Assembly (NCBI GenBank): GCA_040285825.1
Contig: JAUPSS010000005.1
Span: forward strand, 620,001 to 684,000
DNA length: 64,000 bases
Origin: Eukaryota sp. TZLM1-RC
Lineage: Eukaryota; Metamonada: BaSk clade
Direction of reading: 5' to 3'
In this document: in pieces, positions 53,432-64,000 of the stretch
Position numbering within the stretch: position 1 is the first letter of the stretch
Layout of the letters: each line of letters starts with the position of its first letter
Notes under the pieces: generated by a model
Told to the model about the DNA's origin: nothing
Database searches by the model: none
What the model saw: only the letters and a program-made list of their open reading frames with translations
Made by a program: the position numbers and the translations under genes

Positions 53432-54345
53432 CTATATTTATTGAATTTGCACACTTAATTAAATTAACTCAATACTAATGGGACGACAATCATTGAACCA
53501 AGATTTCCTCTACAAAATCTTGATCTGCTTGCTGTCTAGCTAAAGCTTCTCTTATTCGATTGAAAAACCGCGGTAATCTATTAATAATGGCAAATTGAAT
53601 CCGTGAACGCCATAAAAAAATATCAAATCTTTTCATTGTTTTTTCTTGCACCATTTTTTGGAAGTCATCCAAAAAAGTTTCTGCTTCATCTGATAATCTT
53701 CCATTTATCGAAAAGGGGAAAGCAATAAAAACCAGATGTGTATTTCTATCGAGATTTGCCTCTTCAATATCTTTATCATATTTTCTATGTTTCTCTTTTG
53801 CTTTAAAATCCAGAGCAGGAACAGGATTAAGTTTTCCTCTGTGAACCAAAGTATCATTTGCAACATTACATGAGACAAAGTCAACAATAGCTTCAGAATT
53901 ATCAATCCAATCACAGTATACATCACCTCTATCATCAGAACCAAAATTATTCAGAGAAAGTGTTTCCTTCAGCAGGGGCTCTTTGATACACGATATCCTT
54001 GCAGTTTGTGCCATATTGAAAACAGTGTCTCTAACAGCATCATGTAATGAAGAACGATAAGTTATCAATTTAGAGCAATTCAGAGCATGGCGCAAAGTGA
54101 GTTGAGGTGAATTCGAACAAATACATTTTTCTTTTGATAATAACTGGTTAATGGGGATGTTCAAATATAATCTCATTTTTGTTACAAATGCTTCATTAGT
54201 GGCACACAATCCAAATCTTCGTGGTACAATGGTTACAAAAAGTGAAGAATCTGACGACTTGTTTTCACAAACACCCTTTTCCAATAACAATGAGTGAAGA
54301 TCTTGATTTAAAACAGCTGAGCTGCATATATTATTTTGACTATCA
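53432..54345 (-). mobile_element. LINE copy H, 5'-truncated
   Basis: Nearly identical to the 3' end of copy G. One open frame of about 297 codons (53490-54383) from SSAVLNQDLHSLLLEKG through HALNCSKLITYRSS, RGDVYCDWIDNSEAIVDFVS and FVEEILVQ. Truncated at about 54345 within the segment after the RT. TTGACTAT occurs on both sides (about 53425 and 54337), a probable short target duplication. The closeness to copy G implies recent insertion. Confidence 0.92.
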
Positions 54346-54819
54346 GAACTGATAAAGGTCCCCATAATTCTTTGAGTCAACACTTAGTTTGAGTGATTAA
54401 TCTCTTCCTGACGTTTTCTCAATAGAATTGAACATGTTGCTATATTTCACAAGTTTGTGTTATCGTTGCATCTTTGCTTATAACTGGCAAACTGGTTTGA
54501 AGTACTAAATCTATGCTATTGAGTGTGTTTGTCTGTGCATTTAGTCATCACCGCTGACTGTATGACTGTATGAACTTGTAACACCACTTTCACGCAAAAC
54601 TTCAATTTATTCCCGGAATTCGGGAGTTAATATGGATTTCTCTACTGAAAAACTCGAGGAATAATGAAGAATTACAATTCACAGGGTTTGGTTCATTGAT
54701 AACGCACCAATATACATTGTCACGAAACATGAACTCGATTGTACCCACAAAGGTGCGACGTTCTCAAATGTGCAACGCTTTTCAAATGTTGATTTTCACT
54801 CTTTTTGCATCTTGCTCCA

Positions 54820-56867
54820 ATGAGTCTTCTTGAGTGTGGTATATGTCTCAAAACAATGGAGGAGCCCACCACCCTCCTCTGTGGACATAGCTTTTGTCGA
54901 TCTAAATGTCTCTCCAAATGGTTGAAATCCAACTCCACATGTCCCTCCTGCCGAAAGGATGTACCCCAAAGAACCCTCTGCATCAACATAGCCCTTCTAG
55001 AGGCGATCGACGCCCTCAACCAGAAACCAAAGGAATCACCCGTTTGTGACAACTGCCTTGAATCCTATGCCTCTCTCTTTTGCGTACAATGTGATGCAAC
55101 CCTCTGCGAACAATGCTCCGCTCATTTTCATGGTTCCAGATTGTTCAAGAACCACAACATCGTCCCTCTCCAAGAGAAAGCCTCCCTAGCCATCATCAAG
55201 TGTCCTCGCCATAAGAAAAAAGACCTTGAGTACTTTTGTACCCACTGCAAGGTCGCCATTTGCGATGCCTGTGGTCTTTTAGAAGGCCATGCCGCTCACA
55301 ACAAATGTTTACTTCCTCTCTCTGATGCAAAGGAAGCCGTCACTGAAGAGGTGAAGGATTTACAAAGAGGATTGAGCACGTGTACGCTGGTTCTGGAAGA
55401 ACCAACTGAAAGAGTTGAGCAGGTGGTCAAGGAAACTCTTTCTACAGGCCAATCAAGCCTCAATGATTTGATCGCTGATTTGATCAAACAATCAGCAACT
55501 TTAATCAATCAAATTGATTGTGGTGAAGTTTTTGATGAAAATCTATCGATTCAAGGTGATTTAAAGGATCGAGGTATTCAATGTGTCCAAAATGCCATTA
55601 ATGTTCTACAAAATTATCAAAATATTTGGGTACAAAGTTTTGAAAATGTTGAAAATTTCACCAAGAAATTTCAAATGAGCTTGTTGAAAAATTGCTCAAT
55701 AAAGATCTGCTCGATGTCAGCAGCTTGAATATTTCGAAAAGAGCTCAAGATGTCGTCATGGCGTGTCAAATGGATGCCACGTGTCATATAGATAGACCAA
55801 TTGTTGAGGAAATTCTTTCTTGTGAAATTTCTGATGATTTAAAATCAAAAACAATTTTATTATTTATTACTCAATCTAGGGTAATTAAATCAAATGATTT
55901 TATTTGGCTTCTTCAATTTTCAAGTTTGGTCACCATTGAAGAGATAAAATCTATTTCTAGCAAAACTGATTTTGGTGAATTAAATCAAGAAGGATTTAAT
56001 AATATTTTAAATTTTGGAATTAACCACTCATTAACTGACTTGATAACCAAGGTTATCGACAATTACCACTTCCAATCATTACCAGAAGTCTTTGAAATTC
56101 CTGTCGATTTCCTTTCTAATTTGACCCTTTCTAATGTGGTTAATGGCAATAAGGAAGTTTGGTTGGAGAAGGTGTTAAGGGCTAGTTGTAATCAAGGTAA
56201 TATTAGGGAAGTTTCTAGAAGGTTATTGGGAAGGGAAGTTGGTTTTAAAGGACTCGATGTTGGAGTTTATTGTCAGGCAGATCTGTGGCTTAATGATATT
56301 GTTTCCAAGCTAAAAGAAGGATTTAATCAGAATTGGAATCATGTCGAGATTTCAATTGGCAAAATTCAAATAGCAAACAATTTCAATGAATTAAATGGTT
56401 TTGATGTTGTTGTTGTGGAGACTGAACGAATGAAGTGGCCAGCTGCTTTTCTTAATCAAATACTTGAATCAGGAAAAGGTTTGGTATTGTTTAATGGTGT
56501 TCCAGCAAATGTTTTTAATTACTCTTGTTTTGAGGGGGGTAGAATTGATTATTTCAAACCAGGACACCCACGATCCCAACTCCCCATGACTCCAACACTT
56601 TCAAATGATCCTTTACTAACAAATGTTAGCTCTTTTTCCTCAAATAGTGCCAGAATCAACACCAAACTCACTAGTGGAACTTTGGTTGCTACAATTAATA
56701 ATGGAATCCCTTTAATTGCCAAGAAAATAGTTGGTAGTGCTAGATTAGTTGAATTTGGCTATTTTTGCTCCAGTAATGACAGTAATTGTGGATGGAGTTG
56801 GTCTTCATCAACTGATGGTCATTTATTATTAGCTAATGCTGTTGCTTGGTGTGGTAATTGTGTTTAG
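54820..56867 (+). pseudogene. RING / double B-box gene copy 2, frameshifted
   Basis: Second copy of the 9798-11843 gene, opposite strand. Residues 1-290 are nearly identical (RING CGICLKTM...CPSC, both B-boxes); the C-terminal domain has diverged more (for example VGVYCQADLWLNDIV versus VGVYCCDKGYLNDIV). One base is missing near 55690 compared with copy 1 (TTGGAAAAAT becomes TTGAAAAAT), so the frame ends at 55726-55728 after about 302 codons while the rest stays open from 55692 to a TAG at 56867. It could make a RING/B-box-only protein, be a young pseudogene, or be a sequencing error. Similarity begins about 10 bp before the ATG and ends just after the stop. Confidence 0.85.
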
Positions 56868-58004
56868 GTTTAAATTCAGCTGGATAAATCAACTTTCTTC
56901 ATCATATTGATTAATTTTAACAGTGGTTTCATTACATTGCTGATAGATATTTGTAACAATTTGAACATTTGTTTAAACCATGAAGGAAACAACTTCATTA
57001 AAAGTATTGTTGATTGCGCACAATTCCTCAACAAGCTTTTTGAATGACTATTGAGAAAAAGAAAATCGTTATTCAATAACATTTGGACATTATAGTCAAC
57101 ACCAGTGTCAGCTCTTGTCTGATATGATATCTTATAATTCAATAGAGGTGAAAATGTCACACAAGACTATTGATTGATTTTGACACTGCTTTGTGCAGAA
57201 CAAGCTAAACAACATCCTGTCACTGCATGGATGTAGTGAATGAGAGTCTTGCAATTGGAGCGAAAGACTAGAATAAAAGACTAACCTTTGATGACTTCCA
57301 CCTCCATCCAATGGGCTTTACAATGTAAATAAATTTCATTTTCTTAACAAATCATTTTTTTCTTTACAATTATTTCTTCAATGTAAGCATGAAGACTTGT
57401 ATATGAAGGAAGAGTTTAATTATATTCTGCAAAACAATCCTACAGAGCTAACAAAAGAAAAAGGTTTTAAAACCTAACGCTCAGCCTCTGTTACTTTAAC
57501 AAAACGTCTTATGCAAACACAAATGTTTTGAATGGACCACAACAAGTCTCCATGCCAAAGAAGACAGTTGTTTGTAAAGTGTTGACCTGGATCAGGACAT
57601 TATCAGAAGACATCTCCAAACCACTGTGGGAAAATAGGGTGTAGAAGATGATATCCGTAGTGATTGTACAACATAATACTGTAATAAGAACATTATAAGG
57701 TGAAGTTTTATGGCACAAGTGATACGAATGGCAGTCAAATGAGAGATAAAACTTTTGCAGGTAGAGACAACAGTGATACAAAATCCCTTCTACTCAACAT
57801 CTAGGAAAAGTTTGAAGAAAAAAGCATTATTGACGGAGGGAAAAGGTTAACTTAGAGGCGGATGAAGGTTACTGAGATTACAACTCTGTAATTTTGGTAT
57901 TCGAACAACAGAAGAGGAGAGAGTGTTATTTTTTTAAAGTAAACAAATTTTGTGTTGTAAAAATCCAAATTCAAAATTTTACATCATCCTGAACCCCTTT
58001 AACC
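56868..58004. other. Intergenic, nothing recognised
   Basis: About 1.1 kb. Short frames on the minus strand (56876-57160, 57509-57781) lack family features or paralogues. No window repeat identified. Confidence 0.45.
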
Positions 58005-59022
58005 ATGCTTGATTCTTACAAGTGTGCTATTTGTCTTGAGACAATGACTAAACCTGCAACTACTCTATGTGGACATAATTTCTGTTTGGAAAAGTGTCTC
58101 AAACCAGCTATGCGGTTCAACAACAGCTGTCCAATGTGTAGAGAACCTGTTCCCCGTGCTCCTTTAGTGAATACGGTCCTTCAAGAAGCCATTGAAAACG
58201 CTACCAGTGTTCCAAAGACTGCCGATATTCCAAAATGTGGTGAATGTTATGCTGTAAACTCTACAAAGTATTGTACAGTTTGCAAACTTTGTCTGTGCGA
58301 CCAGTGCTCTTCTAGAATACACGAGCTAAACTCCTTCCAGTCCCATAGAATCGTACATGTTGCTGAACGTAGCAGTGTCACTCCAACTAAGTGTCAAAAA
58401 CACAACACCAAGGATTTGGAGTACTTCTGTAATGCTTGCCAGAAAGCTGTTTGCGTTGATTGCTGCGTATTTGAGAGTATGTGCTTGATTTTCTCTCATT
58501 ATAGAACATTTTAGCCATACAGAAGATCTTATCCCTATCCAAGACGCCCGGAGCTGCTTGGAGCAAAAGATTGCTTCTTTGGACAGTGTGCTCAATTCGT
58601 CAACAAATCAAACTCTAACTAAGTCAAGGAAAGCTTTTGAGAGCTTCAGGGCTTCAATCAATAGAGCCCATAGCACCAACCTTGATTATGTCTCTCGTAT
58701 CCGTAACGCTTCTTTAAAACGTGCTAAACAGTTGAGTTCAGGTCAGAGAGTATCATTGGAACCAATCAACACTTCCGAATTCAAAAAGAGCTTGAAGGAA
58801 TCCATTGATAGATGTCGTGTAGTGTTCCAGGATTGGGAACAGTCCGTAATGAGAAGCTATGATGACATAAGCAATTTATACCAAAAGCAATTGTCTGGAA
58901 ATGGGACTGCTGCGTCATCGATTGCTCCAAAGTCTAAAATAATGACTCCAGGTAATTCACGTAGGATTGGGGTAGCAAATCCCAGTCGAGCATCTCAGAT
59001 GCATGGAATCCTGCGTAGATGA
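58005..59022 (+). CDS. RING / B-box / coiled-coil protein (TRIM-like), 329 aa
   Basis: Exon 1 is 58005-58476, intron 58477-58504 (28 nt, GTATGTGC...TTATAG), exon 2 is 58505-59022. RING at residues 7-46 (CAICLETM, CGHNFCLEKC, CPMC), B-box 1 at about 76-115 (CGEC, CTVC, CDQC) and B-box 2 at about 128-165 (CQKH, CNAC, CVDC). Splicing supplies EKHFSHTEDLIPI, completing the His pair of B-box 2 that the unspliced frame lacks. A helical coiled-coil region (about 175-290) follows, with a basic, Ser-rich tail. TRIM-like architecture suggests a ubiquitin ligase that dimerises through the coil. The GATase1-like domain of the other RING/B-box genes is absent. Confidence 0.88.
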
Positions 59023-59324
59023 ACGGCTTATCTGAAATTCCAGAATTTTTTTGTAAATATTGATAAATAGGTTTCCCTAACATATATGAATCATGTATAT
59101 GATTTAAATTTAAAGATATCAATTATATTTATGGTATTTTTATAGAATAATATATATAATATCATTATCATTAAATTGTTTATCATTAAATTTTAATAAT
59201 TTCATTTGGCAAGAGATCACTAAATAGCTCAGAAATAGTGAAAATTTACTTAAATTCATCAAAAATTTCAGGCAAGATCAAAATCAGGCACATATGACCA
59301 TCCTAAAATTCAGCCTGTCACTCA

Positions 59325-59697
59325 TTATTTGATTAATTTCAGTTTCCAAAAAACCTTAATCTTTCCTAAAACATGGTTGAATACAACATGTAAAACATGC
59401 GAAGCATCACCTCGTTGGAGAGACTGTTGAAGAACTGCAAGGTATTGTAAAAAGTCAAGAGAAGTATGAAAACTAAAATAAGAAAGAGTGGAGTTGAGAC
59501 GAAAAGATAATTGCTTTAGGAGGAGGAGCAGTGACAGGAAAGGGAAAGAGGTAGGTGTAGTAGATTTAAGTGATGAGGAGAGTGTTTGAAGATTAAAAAG
59601 AGGTTTATGCAGGTCATGGGAAAGGTCTTTAGCTTGTAGAAGGAGTTGGTCGGCAGTAGAGGTGAGAGGTTTGGCCTTTGAGGAGTAAGGGCTTGGC
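59325..59697 (-). pseudogene. Open helical frame without a start
   Basis: The minus strand has 120+ open codons (SSKAKPLTSTADQLLLQAK, PLFNLQTLSSSL, FLSLLLLLKQLSFRLNSTL, QQSLQRGDASHVLHVVF) ending at a TAA near 59325. A TAG precedes it directly; an acceptor-like ACATTAG lies there, but no convincing upstream exon was found. Composition looks like a helical trafficking-type protein. Either an orphan exon or a gene fragment. A plus-strand frame next to it (59728-59919, YLISLLPDEPLAQPEEVVVY) may be another fragment. Confidence 0.4.
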
Positions 59698-60224
59698 GTC
59701 TAATGTTAAGTCAAGTTTACCTAAAATTTGTCAATCCTGGACAAAAACTTTATTCGTGCTCATTGCAGAGCTCTAGATAAAACAAATGTCTGTGCCAATT
59801 ATCTTATCTCTCTTTTACCAGATGAACCGTTAGCCCAACCAGAAGAAGTAGTTGTCTATTCCGGTCTCGAACACTACATCAATTTCAATCTGAATAATTC
59901 AAGACAAAGATTCTTTTGATTAAATTCATGTAAGTTTATCTTGAATCTTCTTCAACGATTTCCTGCCAATGCTTCCCTCATGTCTTCACATGATAAAATC
60001 ACCTTTTCATCAAAGGAAATTGGTGAGCTTTTTCTCTTTAATCTTAAAATACTTACTCACTTTCTTTTCTCATATGCATTGCTGGAAGAAATTTAGAATA
60101 TTACCCTAAGTTTCTCATAAAGGTTCTAGATTTCATGAGGTACCTTCCCAAATTTTGCACTCAGTGAAAAAGTTCCCGCTTATTGAAGTATCTCCTTCAA
60201 TTAATTGACGACAAGTCAGGACAG

Positions 60225-60470
60225 CGCCATAAAAAGGTGTCAAATTTTTTCATTGTGTTTTCTTGAACCATTTATTGGAAATCATTCAAAAAAGTTCCTG
60301 CCTCTACTGATAGTGTTCCGTTTTCAGAAAATGGGAAAGCAGTATAAACAAGTGGTCTATTTCTATCAGCATTTGCTTCTTCGATATCAAGTAACAGCTT
60401 AAATTGAAATAACCAAACTAAGTGATGACGTGGTAGTATACTGATGACATTAACCAACACTAAGTCCCAA
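60225..60470 (-). mobile_element. LINE endonuclease fragment
   Basis: Minus-strand codons for EEANADRNRPLVYTAFPFSE, NGTLSVEAGTFLNDFQ align with EEANLDRNTHLVFIAFPFSI, NGRLSDEAETFLDDFQ of copy G. Both ends are missing. Confidence 0.8.
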
Positions 60471-60995
60471 TATTGGGTTACATGGGAGGAGGCTGTATGT
60501 TTTCACGAAAACAGCACTGTTCACTCATTAATTTTGTTTTATCTGATAAGATGCTAGTTGATAGAAGTACATACATGAGTAGACGGTACCTCGTGATGTG
60601 TACAATATTGAATTATTTGTCATAATCGATGGAAAGCTCTCGTTTACAGATATAACAATTGATTTAATAGACTGAAATTATTTATTACATTGCAAACTAG
60701 TAAGTCTCGTTTCAGAAAATTTGTGGTTAAAATTCTATGTTTTTAGTGATTTTTGCGGATGCTGATGAAAAAGAACTGCAACAATTGTGACAAATTTGAT
60801 GTTTTTGCCTCTTGTTCCGTTGAGACGTTGTAGAAGGGCTTCGTATTTTGATTTCTTGAAAGCTCTGCAACTTTAAGTAAATGTCAAATGTCAGAATTGC
60901 AACTTCACTTCTATGGAGATACAGTAGCACAATCGATAACAAACAAATAAATCCTAATGAAGGAGAAATTCTTTTATTGAACACCTCTCAACGTT

Positions 60996-62852
60996 ATGCA
61001 AGACCCCTCTCTGTCCCAAGCATCTACAGTCCCTTTCCACTCTCCACACCCTCCAGATGACTCTTCATTACAACTCGACGAAGATCTTTCCCTCTTCTAT
61101 CCCACTTCTACACCTCGAAATGTCCACTTTTCTCCATCTAAATCACAACTTCCTGAACCATCCCCTCTCCAAACCTCCCCTACGGAACCAATACCAACAT
61201 CATCGTCCTCAGTGGACGTTACACGCCTTCATGACCAACTCTCAGAAGCCCAGGTTCAGATCGCTCACCTAGAATCTCTATTAGATAAGGAGAAAACCGA
61301 CAAGGAACGTTTAGAATCATTTCACGCACTTCAAATAAACCAAGCTAACCTCAAACTAAAACACTCAGAAGCTCAAAATTCAAGACTTTTGGAGAAAATC
61401 ACGTCATTGACCAATACGGCGGAGAAGAATAAGATTGATGCAGAGAAGTTTTTTGCAAAGTGCACAAAGAAATTACCATCATCTATAGGGAAGGCTGACG
61501 TGTGCTTTTTGATTGAAGCATTTCAATCAGAAAGGATCGAAAAAGATGAAAGGATCAGAGATCTGGAAGCTGAAAATTTGGAATTGTCCCAAGCGTTGAG
61601 ACAAGCCGAAAATTTTGAAATTTCAGGAAATGATTCACTTGTAAAGAAAAGAGGGGATCTGGAGACACGCATAGCTCAACTGACACGTGAACTGACGAGT
61701 AAAGATCAAGAGATCAAAAATTTAAAGGAAGAAGGTTCAAAATTCAGATCAGAAATTTCTGGACTAGAACAATTATTGAACCAAAAAGAAAAAGAATTTA
61801 ATCTCAAAGTAGAAGCTTTAACCGCTGAATTAATGGGTCGGCCAACTAACAAGGAGTTTAATGAATTAGTAAATAAATTAAATGAGACTGAGAATAAATT
61901 AAAAGAAACTATTAAGGAGGAGTTAATAACTGAGCATGACTTTCCTAAAGGGGAAGGGGAAGCACGTCATCAAATCAAAGTTGATAAGAAAGCTCATAAA
62001 TTGGGAGTTTTGGACCAAATTCAACGGGAATCTAAGAAGAGTTTGATTAATTTTGCAAAGGAAATTTGCACGTTGGTTTCCGTTACAAATCTATCAGAAG
62101 CATTAGTAGCGGTCAAAAAAATGATTGATTTGATGAGCTTCTCTTTGAAAACTGAAGAATTCTTGTCGAAATTGTTGAATTTGATTAATACCCAAGTTGC
62201 ATGTAGTCCATCTCCTCACGTGATGTATCAAAAATTGACTGAGTTGTTCAATCAATTTGACGATCAAAATAGAGTGATTGAGGATGTTATTGAGCTAGTT
62301 GCTGGTGTTAAACCCCAAGTTTCGATTGATAATTTGATTGATTGTCTGTATGACGTGATATATGAATCAGAAACGGAAACCTATTCTCCAACCCAGTTAG
62401 AAACGCAAATTATGAACCTTTTTGATATTAATGAACGATCGTTTATACTCTCCAAATTAAATTCAATTTATTTAAAATTACAAGAATACTCAAATGTTTT
62501 TCATAATTTTAAGCGATATTTAAATTTAAAAGAAAATTCTTCGTTAAAGGATGTGGAATCTGGTTTAGCAAGGATAGTTTCAATGGTGGGTAATGTTGGA
62601 TTTAGTCATGATGACGTGGCAACAGGTCAAAATTCAGTGGAATTTGAGCGACTTGGAAGAGAAACTTGTAGACTTTTTGATTGTGATTCTTCACGAGTTT
62701 TTGGTAAGTTGAAGGATTTAATTCGACAATTGCATCAGATTAGGCAAGAAAATGAAGAATTCAGCACTGTTTTGGATCATTTAAGAACTTTGCTAAAGGT
62801 AAATTCCATTAGTGATTTGGAAAAAAGTATTATTGGGTTATTGGAAAGATGA
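60996..62852 (+). CDS. Coiled-coil protein, unknown function (618 aa)
   Basis: Single exon, ATG at 60996. Residues 1-75 are Ser/Pro/Thr-rich; 75-300 form long heptad-rich coiled coils (LHDQLSEAQVQIAHLESLL, RIAQLTRELTSKDQEIKNL, ELVNKLNETENKLKETIKEE); 300-618 are helical without obvious heptads (QVACSPSPHVMYQKLTELFN, IDNLIDCLYDVIYESE). Possibly a tethering, cytoskeletal or nuclear scaffold protein; no family recognised. Part of its C-terminal half is duplicated as a pseudogene at 47938-48530. Confidence 0.78.
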   Translation: MQDPSLSQASTVPFHSPHPPDDSSLQLDEDLSLFYPTSTPRNVHFSPSKSQLPEPSPLQTSPTEPIPTSSSSVDVTRLHDQLSEAQVQIAHLESLLDKEKTDKERLESFHALQINQANLKLKHSEAQNSRLLEKITSLTNTAEKNKIDAEKFFAKCTKKLPSSIGKADVCFLIEAFQSERIEKDERIRDLEAENLELSQALRQAENFEISGNDSLVKKRGDLETRIAQLTRELTSKDQEIKNLKEEGSKFRSEISGLEQLLNQKEKEFNLKVEALTAELMGRPTNKEFNELVNKLNETENKLKETIKEELITEHDFPKGEGEARHQIKVDKKAHKLGVLDQIQRESKKSLINFAKEICTLVSVTNLSEALVAVKKMIDLMSFSLKTEEFLSKLLNLINTQVACSPSPHVMYQKLTELFNQFDDQNRVIEDVIELVAGVKPQVSIDNLIDCLYDVIYESETETYSPTQLETQIMNLFDINERSFILSKLNSIYLKLQEYSNVFHNFKRYLNLKENSSLKDVESGLARIVSMVGNVGFSHDDVATGQNSVEFERLGRETCRLFDCDSSRVFGKLKDLIRQLHQIRQENEEFSTVLDHLRTLLKVNSISDLEKSIIGLLER

Positions 62853-64000
62853 ATATTTGTCTAAGTTTTTGATTATCACGTTATTGATGATATATCATGA
62901 CGTCACAATTGATGACGTGGCGGATAATTGAGGGCGCTTACAGGTTGTATAGCTTTGTTTTGATATCTAATTTGGTTTTTCTCTTTGTAATTATCTTATC
63001 TTTTCTTTAATAACATTGTGTATTTTTTTCTGCATTGTTAAAGGTAAAATTGGATGTCAAATCAATTTAATGGAGTTTTAATTTAACTTTTCCATTTATT
63101 TCAATTGGAATTTGTAGTTTAGCTAATTAAGAACATAAATTAAATGTCTGTAGTACTTGTTTTCACAATTCACATAGCCAGTTTCTCAATCGAATAAGAT
63201 ATTGGGGTTTAGGCTGTGCTTGCTTACAAGGAAAAATTTGTTTGTCAAGGTCATAACCCTACAAAATTATATACTTGCTCGGTGTTCAAACTTTAAAACA
63301 ATCAATTCTTTTCTTCATTTTGTATAGGGGTTTGAAACAGATGTACTGTGTTTCACAAATGAACGTCATCAGCAATGACCTTGTTGTTGAGTTTTCAATA
63401 CAATTCAGATACAAGTTGCTATTGGTTGGTAGCTGTACTGAAAATAATGAAAATATACCTCCAGGTAAAAAGAGACGTTCATTATAGGTTAACAATAAAC
63501 TTTATGGACCTGAAATATTGAATGGGTTGCTCAAGACTGATTTGTCAATCTGCAAAACTTCTATAACAGAAAAACTATGGGTAGACGTTGAATTTTTTGG
63601 AGTAACCTCCAAAATTGAATTCAGCCAAAAATCATGAAGAGGGAGATGTAATACGTAGATTATTTACATTTGTTTCACAGCAAATTCTTAAGCTCAATAA
63701 GGTCATTATTGTTGCATTGTTCGACAAATGGATTTCAATTGAATTCTCAATCACATTATCAAGGTCCCTGAATAGCTGATCTTTTACGACATTACATGAA
63801 AGTTTCCAAATTTTTGATCACATCATTTTTCTCATCATCCCCTGCACTCAACCCCTGTATTAGTCTCACTGGCCTGTGATGTCTCTGAATCCAAAACTCC
63901 AATATATATAAAACAAAAAATTAAAGAGAACATGTGGAAAGGGAACGTGGCAGTCGAAGCTAAACACTGACTTCACGCAAAATACTGTGAAGTGAAATAC
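62853..64000. other. Intergenic to window end
   Basis: About 1.1 kb. Short overlapping frames around 63275-63495 on both strands are not supported by any family or paralogue. GATGACGTGG and ATGACGTCAC-like words near 62895-62925 are noted without assigned function. Confidence 0.4.

Noticed and set aside
63275-63495. Overlapping frames on both strands near the window end
   Set aside because: Neither has recognisable motifs, and the overlap on opposite strands suggests chance.
1-64000. CRISPR arrays, viral or Maverick-type elements, tRNA or rRNA genes
   Set aside because: No regularly spaced direct repeats, no capsid, integrase or polymerase B signatures, and no cloverleaf or rRNA-like blocks were recognised by eye; a tRNAscan/Infernal run would be decisive for RNA genes.

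Overview
The window is nuclear DNA of a unicellular eukaryote: AT-rich and densely but unevenly packed with host genes. Several genes are split by introns of only 28-35 nt. Core eukaryotic proteins are clear from sequence: SF3A2 (spliceosome), eIF2-gamma, a PP4/PP6-type phosphatase, DDRGK1 (UFMylation), an ataxin-2/Pbp1 homologue, an ENTH-domain epsin and an oligoribonuclease. TAA, TAG and TGA all end recognisable genes, so the standard code fits. I cannot name the species; a free-living or anaerobic protist is plausible. No tRNA, rRNA, CRISPR or prokaryotic operon structure was seen.

Layout. 0-5 kb: oligoribonuclease (cut by the window edge), then a zone of decayed mobile DNA (Fanzor/TnpB-like and LINE remnants). 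4.9-16 kb: a two-exon helical protein gene, a small Cys-rich gene, DDRGK1 between 580-bp inverted repeats, a RING/B-box gene, a Fanzor pseudogene, a probable N-myristoylated protein and the PP4/6 phosphatase. 16-24.3 kb: tandem Fanzor tails abutting a UBL-armadillo gene, a LINE pseudogene, SF3A2 and a basic nuclear-type protein. 24.3-31.4 kb: a graveyard of at least six LINE fragments in alternating orientation with no convincing host gene. 31.4-40 kb: ataxin-2 and an IQ-motif pseudokinase share an 83-bp divergent promoter, then eIF2-gamma and a RING-MFS transporter fusion. 40-54.4 kb: a MULE transposase remnant, an RCC1/LRR pseudogene broken by a 3.3-kb LINE and a separate 162-bp insert, a duplicated gene fragment, an LRR gene, the epsin and more LINE pieces. 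54.8-64 kb: an inverted, frameshifted second copy of the RING/B-box gene, a smaller RING/B-box/coiled-coil gene and a long coiled-coil protein.

The dominant mobile family is a non-LTR retrotransposon: zinc knuckle, reverse transcriptase, CCHC motif and a C-terminal PD-(D/E)XK-like (restriction-like) endonuclease, with 11-bp target-site duplications. At least nine 5'-truncated or rearranged copies in several subfamilies are visible. Four remnants of eukaryotic TnpB (Fanzor) are also present. Host genes are mostly unrelated housekeeping or regulatory units; the only evident local family is the four RING genes.
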